A DNA stretch of 64,000 bases, from NCBI GenBank assembly GCA_016801885.1, contig CM028891.1:15909017-15973016 (forward strand). Direction: 5' to 3'. The position numbers and the translations under genes were made by a program. Position 1 is the stretch's first letter, and every line of letters starts with the position of its first letter. Below are positions 38,250 through 49,500 of this stretch, in pieces. The notes under the pieces are model-generated. The model was given only the letters and a program-made list of their open reading frames with translations, was not told where the DNA came from and searched no databases. The DNA is from Toxotes chatareus. Lineage: Eukaryota; Chordata; Actinopteri; Toxotidae.

Positions 38250-38315
38250 TACTGGTGATTAATTTTTGTCCATCTACAAATTGATTGATCAACTAATTGT
38301 TTCAGCCCTGCAAAG
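38250..38315. mobile_element. family C relic
   Basis: GATTAATTTTTGTCCATCTA, then TTGATTGATCAACTAATTG, then TTTCAGCCCTGCAAAG: the right end of the hAT-like element. A shorter relic with the opposite end lies at 36040-36085 in phex intron 20. Confidence 0.5.
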
Positions 38316-38390
38316 TAACATCACTGCGATTACCCTATCCTGTAACGTATCTTAGTACATTTTACTTCCTTTATTTACATTTTATTATTT

Positions 38391-38426
<36 letters not shown>

Positions 38427-40077
38427 CCTTTTTTAACATAATGGGAGGAATTCTAACTGCCATTGCTCTAGTACCTCTTTGTACCTGTAGGTTGTGACCG
38501 TGGTTCACTGTGTTTCTGTTTTTTTTTTTTTGGTTGTGCTTCTTTCTGTGAGACTCTAATAAAACTCTGAGACATTACTCTGTTCCTTCACATTTTAACT
38601 TTGCTGTGATTGATGAGGTGTGGTGGAAAATGTGTGTGTGAGAGCGTGAGTGAAGCGAGGTGGCAGACAGTGGATGGAGGGTGCTGATGGATGGAGGACA
38701 ACAGACATAAAGAGATTGGGATTCCATCTGAAAGCATGTCCATTTATTGATTTAACTCCAGACCTGGTACACACACACACACACACACACACCATATCTC
38801 GTTCATTTATGTCAGCAGTTCCCATGGCAACTTATTCTGTGTTCATACAGGAGACTCTTGAACCTGACACTGTGTTTGTGTGTGTGCTTGTGTGTCTTTC
38901 GGTTTGTCTTACAGTGCCAGGCAGGGGGTAACATTAATGACTTGTATCTGTGGCAACACCAGCGGCAGTCTCATCAATACACACCAAGTAGAAAAACAGT
39001 CCAGTGCCTCAGCCTGTTATGGTGGTGTGTGTGTATGTGTGCTGGGGGGTAGGGGGTTGGGGTGATTAAGAGACAAAGAGGGAGTAAGTGAGATGGATGA
39101 TAATGAGCAGAGATCTTAGTTTACTAGATATGTAAGCAACATCATGCATCAGGCCCCTGGCAGCCATTCTTACAATGACATTCATTATCAATGGTAGGTT
39201 TGACCACTGATGTACATAGTAATAAATAAATAAATAAGATGAAACAATTGTAGTTCACTGTCACTTTGATACAGCCTCCTGCTGCCTCTTCTAACATTGC
39301 ATCTAACATTGAAAACAATTCTGACTTAACATTTGCGTCCGAGTTGTTTTTAACAACAATCCTCATTATAGCAGCACTTAGAATGGCAAGGTTTTGTGAC
39401 GAATTCATTTCAGTGGAAACGCTGTGGAATCTGATTATTTTATTTTAGTTTAAACATTTGATTACCTCAATTAAAAAAATCTAAAACTTACATTTACTTC
39501 TCATAGAATCTATTCTGAATACAATACAAGTTAACACAGCTGAAAATTTGCTCTGATTAGATTTAAGCTTCATTTCCATTAAGTATTTGTCTGATGTTTG
39601 GGGTTGGATACCAGAGATCCTGCAGTCAGCCCTTTTAATTAGACACCAACATGAGAATCAGACCCTGCAGCTCTGTGTTGGTACAGCATTTAATAATGAG
39701 CTCCTGCCTGACTTTGTGTCATTACCTCATCGAATTGTTATAAATCTACTTTAGTGGCCAGTGTAAAAATGACAGTTCAGGTGATTAAAGAACTGATTTG
39801 TCACCTGGATCCAGTCCCTGTTGCTGCACTAATCTGCACACATGAGTAAGTCAAGTCGCAGAGGGGCATAGAGAGTCTCCCCAAGAATTGGTAAACCAAA
39901 TGGATGTATGTAATTTGCCTCTCCACCTTGAGTGTTCCTTGAAGTCAGAAAATGTAAGTGAAGATGTATTTTTAAATATTTTAAAAATATTACACATTTT
40001 ATAAGAGTTGTCACTGATCCTAATTCTCCTATTGCTAATCACATTAAAGCAGTATTGATTTATTTTTTCTCCTCTAG

Positions 40078-40139
40078 GGGGGCAGACAGTATCATTTATC
40101 TGGAGTCAGGTGCGGTCCAGCTAATAAATGTAAGTCCAG
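40078..40139 (+). other. exon-like segment of unknown transcript
   Basis: A very good acceptor (TTATTTTTTCTCCTCTAG) precedes 40078 and a strong donor (AAAT|gtaagt) follows 40139. One frame is open throughout. The segment could be a non-coding exon of an unannotated RNA or an upstream exon of ptchd1. No homology recognised. Confidence 0.25.
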
Positions 40140-41445
40140 TATTTACTCTCCTTTTAGCTGTTTTGGTCTCCACGAACTCCTGAGGCAAATATCTACTTCT
40201 TCAGTGGCTGAAAGCTCCACCATATTCACCAGAGAATCACTAACTTTGTCAGAGCTCAGTCAGTCTGAACCAAAACGATGGGCTGAAAGTCACTAAAACG
40301 CTCAATATACATGAGAGGAACTGCAGTGTTGGGTGATAATTCTCTGTTTGTTTCACATTACCTAAAGACTTAATTGTTGTTTATTTTCATATAAAAAATA
40401 CTGATTAGTGCAACTTTAATAACTGTTCACACACAAGAGGAAGGACAGAGAGAAAAGCCTTTACATCCTCACAGGCTGGAGTCTGACAAGTGGATTTTAC
40501 CAATGTGTTTGAGGGTTGTAGAAACCAATCCCAATGTTTCTGCAATATTTTCTTCCCTTTTATTACTTCTGATATTGAGTGTTTGTTTTCCGTATTGAAT
40601 TATTCTCAGCTTTGGGGATGTACTGTAGTTGCAGAGTTTTGTGTGTATTTTAGACCTTGGGAGATGCAATTGTAAACTACGTGACAAAGCACTGGTGTGC
40701 TCTATTTGATGTCGTTAAAAGCTCTGAGGTCCCCTTTTGTCAAACGTTTGTCCTGCTGAAGGTCTACTGACCAAAAGCTTGGCTTTATTATTAGATACTA
40801 GAATTGGATCTAAGTGTGTGGCAGCATCTTTTGTTGATATTTGAGTAGTTCTTAATCAACATCCCATTCTTTTCCCATAAAGTGTCAACAGTTTGTTTGA
40901 CCCATCCTGCATTCTGGGGGTGCAGGTGCGGATATAATTTTTCCAACAAAATACAGTCCTATGGGAGCCAATCCCTGAAAGCTAGATTGGATATTGTGAT
41001 GATATATTGTACAGTCTGCAATCATAGAGAGTTGCAGAAATTTTGCTGCACTATATTGCTATATTTAAGTGTCTTTGGTTGCATTTGGCCACTTTGAACA
41101 GTGATGTAAATCAAATAATTTAGCTAGTATAATTAGATTTACAGTATTGTTGCATCAATGTGGTAACTGGATTTATTAATTATTTGTTTTACTGGATTAG
41201 CCAAACAGAGACTGTGATGTATTATTTGATCACATATGCTCTCGAAGAAGATTTTATCCATATCCCCCACTCCCATTCCACATTATACAAACCCTGCACA
41301 ATACGTCAGACCAAGCAGTAATTGGCTAGCGAGTGGATGTCAGTTTGCAACAGCATCAGCTCAAAATGCAGCAGTTATGTTTTCTGTCAGAGGTTCAAAT
41401 ATCGTCCGATGCCTAGGCCCAAGTGGAGAAAAGGAGTGGAGTCTA

Positions 41446-41480
41446 ATGTGTTTCTGGACAGCAGCTGTCCAGAAACACAT
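41446..41480. repeat. 35-bp perfect palindrome
   Basis: Left arm ATGTGTTTCTGGACAGC, one central A, and right arm its exact reverse complement (17+1+17). Similarity continues four bases further out on each side with two mismatches. No terminal duplication or coding context was seen. Confidence 0.9.
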
Positions 41481-42539
41481 CAGATTGCTGCAGCCTTAAA
41501 ACTGGCTGTCAAGGAAACCCACCCAACGCACACGAACACACACAGACCACAGTCTTCATTCGGCAGATATTGCCTAGTCATGCAGTTCTGCTCCTCTCCC
41601 ATAGAGGGCAGGGAAACGTGCCTTCAGGCCCTTTTTTTTGAGGTGGTGTACAGATTACAGATGGGCCCAGTGATCACACAGATTAAATTTAGCTTTCAGA
41701 GAGGTGAAAATGGCTCTTCTCAGATATCACACTCTGACCTTTTATCAAATCGGGTTTTCCACAGGCACTGCTGAAGTCATCGGGCCTCTCCCAGTTTTCT
41801 TTATCAAGCCTGTGGCACTCAGCGGCCTCGCTCTTTATCTTCTTTTTTTTTTCTGACTCCTTCTCCTGCAATTGTGCACATGAAAAAGGGGCAGCGTGAG
41901 TACGCTTTTTATCTGCACCCATCTGCATCTATCTTCTCTGTTCCTGGGCTGTAACTGTAATCAAATCTTGGAGTCTCCAAGAGGCCATGAAGATGATTTT
42001 ACTGTATTTCTCTGCCCATGCCCCTCCCAATGACCTCCCTCTTCCATCACCCCCACTTACAGCATCCTGCCTGGCCGCGTGAGCTAATGTCCAAATGACA
42101 TTTAGAAATTATGAATGCTGCTGACCACCAGGAAGACGCAGAAAATAGATGCACAGAAATAGGAGAGAGGAAAATAAAGACAGATGGATAAACTGATAAC
42201 ATAGGAGATGGAGATTCAGATGGTGGAAATGGTGAGACTGAGAACACTTGAAAAAAGAAATGACAGGGCTGTATTTCATGGACAGACAGCTGGGGAGAGA
42301 GCTGGGTGTCTTTAGGTTTTTTAAATGACAGTGTTTTACAAAAATATGTTCAGAAAGTGAATGGCAGCAGATGGACACTGAAGTGAAGTGTCTCCTTTAG
42401 TGTCTGTTACTGTAGCTTTTATTTAAAAAAAATGTAAACATGTTTCTTGAAGAGAGTTTGAAAAGTTTTATGTGAATAGTTTATTACAGTTAATAGCAAT
42501 TTTAAAAAACTATACTTACAATATTTTTGCCATCATCTC

Positions 42540-42760
42540 TGGGACTAACTCCAGCCATCACATTATGACTCTTCTGTGCTGGAGTGAAAAAATTCTAATC
42601 AGGAAGGTTTTCTGCATTTGAACTGACTCAGCCGCTGTAACACCTACGCCTAGCAAATTTACTTCATTTGAATTAGAGGAGCTGCCAAACAGGGCCTGTG
42701 CTAAATGTTGCTTTGGCAGTTAAAAAGAATTATAAACTTCAGTGGATTATAATTTTCCAT
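42540..42760. promoter_or_regulatory. candidate conserved non-coding element
   Basis: Non-repetitive, compositionally complex block with motifs such as AACTGACTCAGCCGCTG, CTTCATTTGAATTAGAGGAG and CTGCCAAACAGGGCC, lacking coding frames. It resembles the texture of vertebrate enhancers near developmental neural genes. Conservation could not be tested. Confidence 0.2.
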
Positions 42761-42840
42761 ATTTGGATAATAATATATATAATAATATCATTTATCGTTG
42801 ATAAGTTTAGATGACATTAAGTTTTCATTTCTCTTAACAG

Positions 42841-42898
42841 GTAAAGTTTTTCCTCAGCTTTCAACCAAGAGGAAGCTGGATCTGCTGCATCCCCATCC
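42841..42898 (+). other. exon-like segment of unknown transcript
   Basis: Acceptor TTTCATTTCTCTTAACAG before 42841 and donor CCG|gtaacc after 42898. One frame is open and joins in phase with the frame of 40078-40139. Read unspliced, that frame stops at once (CGG TAA). No homology recognised. Confidence 0.2.
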
Positions 42899-43671
42899 GG
42901 TAACCATATCTGTTCACCATAACTACGGATAGATGGGTAAATAAATAATACAGAAGGAGGGAAATAGAAATGAAAGGACAGACTCTTTATTAATGGATGG
43001 CCTCCACCAAAACAGATGGATTGGGGGATGGGAGGGGTGGAAGAAAAGGAAGGGTGGGCGGGTTCGGAGGAGTATGAATGCAGAGAGAGGAGACTTATTC
43101 ATGAATAACTGCCCTTGATGAACTCTGCGTCCATATAGCTGTCTTTAATAATGGAGGCAAGATGTCATGCAGATGGACAAAGGTGAGAGCAAATGAAATG
43201 TGCAGCCCAAATATGGACACACACAGTGACAGCCTGTCGACAGTAAAATCGTAAGAGGCGCTCTTCCTTTTTGCTGCCTATACTGTTTCACGCATCTGTC
43301 CATCTTGTCGCACTGTGTGTGTTGAAGTGTGCAAGTGTATTTGTTGGCTGCAGTTTTCAACCCCTGGAGGATTTTCCCTCCTTCATTTCTGTAGGTGCAG
43401 AAAATAGCCCAGCAAAAATGGGCAAGCTTTCACAGGGCTCCATTCATCTTCTCGACCTGCCTCTTTCTGTCTCACACACACGCACACGCACACTATTCTG
43501 ATTTCTATAAATCATTTAGCGACACTAATTAGTACTTTTGTTATCAGAAAAAGCCCCGAGCCCCCTATATCTCTGCAGTCTTTCATTTTCTATTCTGCTC
43601 TTCCTTCCTCCCCGGGGAGACACTTACTCATTCATTCCTTCACCGCTGGTCTCTCGCTGGACTGGTAATGG

Positions 43672-43711
43672 GGATTAAAGGCTAATTGAGGCTTAATTGA
43701 ATAGTGGATTA
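43672..43711. promoter_or_regulatory. dense homeodomain-site cluster
   Basis: Within 40 bases: GGATTA (43672-43677), TAATTG (43683-43688), TAATTG (43694-43699), GGATTA (43706-43711). GGATTA suits Otx/Pitx (K50) factors and TAATTG suits Q50 homeodomains. Spacing between the TAATTG cores is 11 bases, about one helical turn. Confidence 0.4.
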
Positions 43712-45529
43712 GAACATGCATAAGCACATGTACGCAGCTGTTGTTTTGGGGTTTTTTTTAGTTTTTATCTAACTTTTTCTTGGAAATGTTGGTCATGGTG
43801 TTTTTCCCGGCAGGGTGATTAACCTCAGTTCAGGACCTTCACAACAGCAGTTATTATGAGAAACTATCGTCACATAAAAAAGAAAAAAAAAGTCCCCATA
43901 GGTCATTTGTGCAAGCAGCTTATCATGACCTATACTTATATTTTATTTTTACGCAATAGTGGCTCCAGCATTATTACACTCACAGTACTTGCCTAAAGTT
44001 GGGGAAAGCTAAACAATAAGTTGAACCTGGGTATACAGCCCTGTGAAGCCGAGGAAAGCCACAGACTGAGGTGTAAATTCTTTGTAGGTTCATATAAGTA
44101 ACTGCTTGTCAAATCGTCTTGAAGAGAAGCAACAAGTGGACACAAGCTGCAAGTGGATGTCTTGCTGCTTAACAGGATAATTAAATAATCTTTATTAACT
44201 AAATGGATTATGTTGGCTAATTACCGACACACAATAAGGATGGATGTGTGTACTGACAGACACAGAAACTGATACTAATGTCATGTTACTGCATCGTAAC
44301 TACAAAAACAAAAATTTCATCATGCTTTAAAAGAAATGTAATACTGTCATGTAGAGGGAGTAAAGAAAAAAGTTTTTTTGTGTTTGAATGTTTTTAATCC
44401 AAACTGCCTCAATTTATGATATCTGGGGAAAGGAGGGAGCCATTAGTGGTCCCATGCGGACAAACCAAAGGCTGGCTATTTGATTTCATGGGTCTAAATA
44501 CAAAATCAGACAGACAGGAAGAGTGTGATCTCGCCCTGTCTGCACTCATTATTATCTCCACTCCCTGCTCTTTCTCTGTCTCTTTGTCTCTTTTGCTTTT
44601 AATTCCACTGTATGAGACACCTTCACACCATCAGCAGATTGGGAGTCAGCAGGTGTATGTTTGTGTGTGTGACAGAGAGAGAGAGAAATTGTGTGTGTGT
44701 GTGTGTGTTTTGGGGGGATGGGTGGCATCGCCGTTGCCATGGGAACCATGGCTGTGTAAAAAAGAAAAGTAATTTGTCTGGTTTCCGTGGTGACGGGCCA
44801 CACAACGGCAAACCTAAAAGATGCTTCATGCATCTGCAACAAGAACACTTAATACAGTTTGTATATAACTGTATGAGCAAAATCATAAAGTAAGTATTTA
44901 AGCAGACTTTTGTAATGCAGACTTTTATAATGCAGATTAAGTAAGTTAGTTATAAGAGAATGCAGAGACATTTTAGGTGTTTTAACTTTATTTAGAGGTC
45001 TCTTATTTCCTAACAATTTCTCGAAAGTTTCCTGGAAAGAAACATGTAGTTTGGTGCGAATTACAGGTAAAGCCAACGTTCTTACTGTTATTTCAGTTAG
45101 TTGTACTGAGTTTACCATTGACCTCCAGATGAATTTCACTGAAAGAAATAGCTAAATTTTAAATCCCAGTTTAAATGGAGAATTTACTCCTATTATTTAT
45201 TATTGGAAACTTTATTCTTCACATTTTGGACTTTCAGCTCAACTGCTGCCCTCTGAATAAAAGTCTCAAGGTGTGTTAACTTAGTATTTAGTGTATTTTA
45301 ACTGTATTGGTACCAAATTACTTGGTTCTTTCCAGAAATCTGCCAAGATTATGCTTGCTGGTCCGTCGTTAGCCATTATCTTTATATTGAATATAAATGT
45401 TTATCATGTATATTCCAGTGTATTTATTATACGCCAGTATCCGAGGAAATAGTGTACATTGTGATCACTGTCAAACATTTTTAATCTGTTAAATTCTTAA
45501 ATATTATTCACACAAATGCTGCCACTCAC

Positions 45530-46593
45530 TTGAACGATGTTTGTTTCTCTGCATTGAAGCGTTGAAAGAAGAGAGGCGGGGCAGAGAAGGGGACTTAGAG
45601 CGGGTCGTGAGGGCGGTGCAAAAGAGGGGAAAAAGAGAGAGAGAGAGAGAGAGAGGAACGGTTCCCGGTTTGAAAGCCGGTAATTAGTGACGTGCCTTCC
45701 CAACGAGAGCTACATCAGTCGCTGCTGGGAGTGCAGCCCGGTAGCGGATGATAACGGGGGCTCCGCCAAACCGCCGGGGCGATGAGGAGAGGGGAGTGCG
45801 GACGACAGAAAGCCTTCTGCCGCAGAGGAAACCCAGATTAGGCTGATTTGACGACATACAGCTCTACCGGCATCCCCGGTGCGTGCACGCGGCGTCACCT
45901 ATCCTGCGACTCACACCTAACCCACCTCGACCACCCGTCAGGTTGTGTGGTGACTTGGTGATGTAGGGTGGAGCTCGCACGGACAGCCGGCAGGGTAACA
46001 TCTTGGTCTGAATGCGTCTTAGATGATCTCCGTCATCACCGGGTCGGTCCCCTTCGTTCCCCTCTTTAGGTATGTACAGCCTCCAGCTTCATGCAAGTGC
46101 TATCACCTCTGCAACCTGTCCGAGTTCACAAACAGAACTATTGAAACCATGGTTCAGTTTTAAGGGCAAGCTAATCAAGTCTACTTATGAGCCCACTCTG
46201 GCTCTGCGATTTTTTCTGTTGCGCACAGAGCCATGCAGCTTGCAGAATCAACTGAACGCAGCAGGGTAGTAGCTATTAAATGTGAAGTAGGCTATCAACA
46301 TGCTTTCTAGAGGAATGCCGTCTCTTTTAGAAGCTTTCTGTCTTTTGTGCTATTCCAGCGGATGAGAGAACCCCGGGGAAAGAGGCGCCCCTGTGACCGC
46401 AGGAGGGCTGGATTCTCCCCGGCTGGTGACCTCCTGCTCCGGGGACAAGTCCTCCCACCGTTCGGCGTCACCTCTCCTCCCCCAGACTGAGAGAGACGGA
46501 GCCCACCGATGCGTCCGGCAGCCCCTGATGCTCGACAGTGCTCCGGGGCTTTCCGGTCGGTGGGAGAGGCTCGAGCCGCGGCCGCGCGCTAGG
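45530..46593 (+). promoter_or_regulatory. ptchd1: ptchd1 CpG-rich promoter and 5' UTR
   Basis: GC- and CpG-rich sequence begins near 45560 and continues through coding exon 1. A GA repeat lies at 45637-45655. A splice donor at 46070 (TTTAG|gtatgt) and an acceptor at 46358 (TATTCCAG) suggest a 5' UTR intron. After the acceptor come an ATG at 46362 opening a short uORF of about 43 codons, and an in-frame upstream ATG at 46528, 22 codons before the conserved start. Confidence 0.55.
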
Positions 46594-49500
46594 ATGCTAC
46601 GCCAGGTGTTGCACGCGGGCCTGAGGACGTCCTTCCACGCGCTGGGTCGGTTCGTGGCGAGCCACCCAGTATTCTTCGCCTCGGCGCCCGTGCTCCTCTC
46701 CATCCTGCTCGGGGCCAGCTTCAGCCGGTACCGCGTGGAGGAGGACGTGGAGAGCCTGCTCGCGCCCAAGCACAGCCTGGCCAAGATAGAGGGCAACCTG
46801 GTAGACAGCCTGTTCCCGGTGAACCGCTCCAAGCACGCGCTCTACTCCGACCTGCAGACGCCCGGCCGATACGGGCGCGTGATTGTCACAACCCGAAAGG
46901 GGAGCGTGCTGGACCCTGTTCACCTGGACACCATACTGAAGGTAAGCTCACACTGTCAACTATTTCTTTAAAGTCAGCGGGCTTCAATGGGCATTGACTT
47001 TAAAAAAAAAAAACTATAAAAAATTAATAAATGACGAGGAATAAATAAGAAGTGCTTTTAAGTAGCATCATGAACAAAAATATAGTCGATAAATACGACA
47101 CAATGAAAAATACACACATAGAGCCCACTAAAAAATAGCCGTGTACTGGGACTAGTGCTTATAATAATGGACAACATAATTCGAACTTTATCTTAAATGG
47201 CACTTTTGTAAACTTTGAGAGGGAATTGTTTTATTCAAGAACTCAAAGGGTACACACACATACACACGCTTAGTCAATGATTTAAAGATTCTAAGATTGG
47301 GATGCTCCTATGGGCTAATACCAGCTAACACAAAACACTGGGGAAGGTAGGCCTTTTAAATCACATTGATATATCACAAAATGAATCTACAGAATCATAC
47401 TTTAAAAACAAATCCACTCCTGGTCACATTCAGAAACACAGGCAGAGGTAAAGGTCAGTGTCTGCAGGCCAGAGCACATACTGTATGCAGGCTGTCTTCT
47501 TCCCCCTTCTCAGTGATTGATAGTCAGTAAGCAGAACAACAGTCCTGTTTCAAGTAACCCTGATAACCTTCATAGTTATGAACCAGAGCATTTTAATTAC
47601 ATAGTGGAGTTAGCTGCAGCTCAGAGGCCTCTGTCTCCACGTTGGTATTCCTAAATGGATTTATGAGTATTAGCTTGACACCCTTGGAGCAATTAGCCAA
47701 AAGATTTCAGAAAGTTATGAGGTGGTAATCAGAGCTTGCTGACCAATAGATCTGAAACACCGAGCTCTATTGGGTAGGTTGTCCGTGCACATTTCTGTGC
47801 ATCTCTGTCAGATATGGCTATTGTGACCCAGTTTACATATATCCATAACATAGTGTTGGTCCTCTGAGTACTACCACACTGAGAGACAGGCTAGTTTAGG
47901 GCTGTGCATCAGAAAAAGCAGGTTGGTGCATAAAAGAGCGCAATGAAAATTAAAATTCCACTGTTACATAATATTTCACTGTTACATATAATCTGCAAAG
48001 TGCAAGATTGTGTAATTTTCCTTTTTCGTCTGTTTCCACTCACTACTTCAGTTTGGGAGTTGTTGCATCTCGCAGAAAGCCTTTCAGCATCTCTCTGTGA
48101 ATGGGTCTGTACTTGTTGCATGCAGTACGCAACGGAACGTGTTGGTGGAGAGAGCAACAGCAGGGATAGCTAGAGCAAGAGAAAGAACTAGACAGGATTT
48201 CCACCTGAAATAAGAGTAAGAATTGTGAGTCACACCCATTGACTCCATTGTGTACTAGTCTATTTAAGTTTCTGTCAGTAAAGAAATTGGCAAATGCTCC
48301 TATTCTGTAATGGATATATACTCTGTATATCATTGATTAGTGTCAGCACAGCACTGTGAGTCAAAAGATGCTCTTGTTCTTTGGTTCTGAAGAAGTCACA
48401 GCCAGACCACAGCCTGGTCTTTGTCACTGATGTTTCAGACAGTTGTTTTCTGGTCCTGTATATCTCCATTGTACTAGCTGTGCTAAAAATACCTTGATGT
48501 GATGTGGCAACGCATAGCCAAACAACAGAAGCCAAATGCAAAATGAGCATGCAACAGTTTTTTTTTTTCCATGAAATGACAATATTCTATACGCACTGTG
48601 CATTATTCACATCTCCCCAAAGTGCAGCCTGGTATATTTGGTATTTTTCTAAGCCTTGGGATCTCTGCTAGAATTTAAAATAAGGTTTTGTGGGTTTCAT
48701 CAGTTTGTGTTCAAGGCAGCAGTTTGTACTGGCTGATCCAGTGGTTGGTTAGTACAGTTTAAGAGGTTTTAAAACGTATAATCAAAACCTATGGCTCAAA
48801 AATTGAGGTTTTTAAAACACTGATTCACACTTAAGACAACAACCCATGACAAAGATTTTTATACAACACTAATGTTTGTAGCCACAGTAATAAAACAAAG
48901 CCTATGTGTTTAATTATGATCATTTGATGAACTCAAAGTCCTTATAGATTTAATTATAAATCTGAATTCATTTATATATGTGACTATACCTGCAATTAAT
49001 ATGGTCACAAAATTACTGATTGGGCCTTCAAAAGTAATGTTAATGATCTAAGACACTCAGATCAGTAATTATAAGGCTCTTCCTGGAAACCAATAATAAT
49101 GACAGATTGCAATCGTTTGGCAGTAAAAGTGGCAAAAAAGAAATGAAGAATTTCATAAGTACCTGTAACAACAACAAATCTCATCCATTTTCAATAGACT
49201 TTTTTGCACAAAGAGACACCCTCCCTCTCTGAAGTCAATGCAGCACTCTGAGGTGGGAGACAGCTCTGCCCATGTTCGTTGTGGCAGAGACTGGCATCAG
49301 GCCTGTTGCTTAGTAACCAGCACCGTGCTGGGTGCTGGTACTGTTGTCCTCTTGCCATAGAAATGGAGGAGGATTCAGAGACCACTATTGTTATGCTGTC
49401 GAGTAAGACACACAGACGCGCACACACACATTCCCCCACACATTCCTCCCTCTTATTCACACAGACAGCTAGAAAGTAAAAGTACACAAAATAGGCAAAT

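Larger units (their letters stand above)
36593..45500. other. intergenic region between phex and ptchd1
   Basis: About 9 kb with no protein gene that I can support. Contents: probable phex 3' UTR; AT/GT/AC composite repeat at 37203-37262; poly-T at about 38394-38420; CA run at 38769-38792; two exon-like segments at 40078-40139 and 42841-42898; a 35-base palindrome at 41446-41480; a complex sequence block at 42540-42760; a homeodomain-site cluster at 43672-43711. These are described separately. Confidence 0.6.

Noticed and set aside
38915..39023. Exon-like stretch with acceptor TTGTCTTACAG and an open frame
   Set aside because: Its only right-hand donor is within a GT microsatellite, and 37 open codons are not significant.
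41322..41774. 150-codon open frame on the plus strand in the phex-ptchd1 gap
   Set aside because: No recognisable motif, composition not protein-like, and it spans the 35-base palindrome; a chance frame is likely.
44416..44893. Overlapping frames of about 90-118 codons on both strands
   Set aside because: Driven by GA/GT simple repeats; no splice or homology support.
46350..46832. 160-codon open frame antisense to ptchd1 exon 1
   Set aside because: A GC-rich CpG-island shadow of the real coding exon on the other strand.
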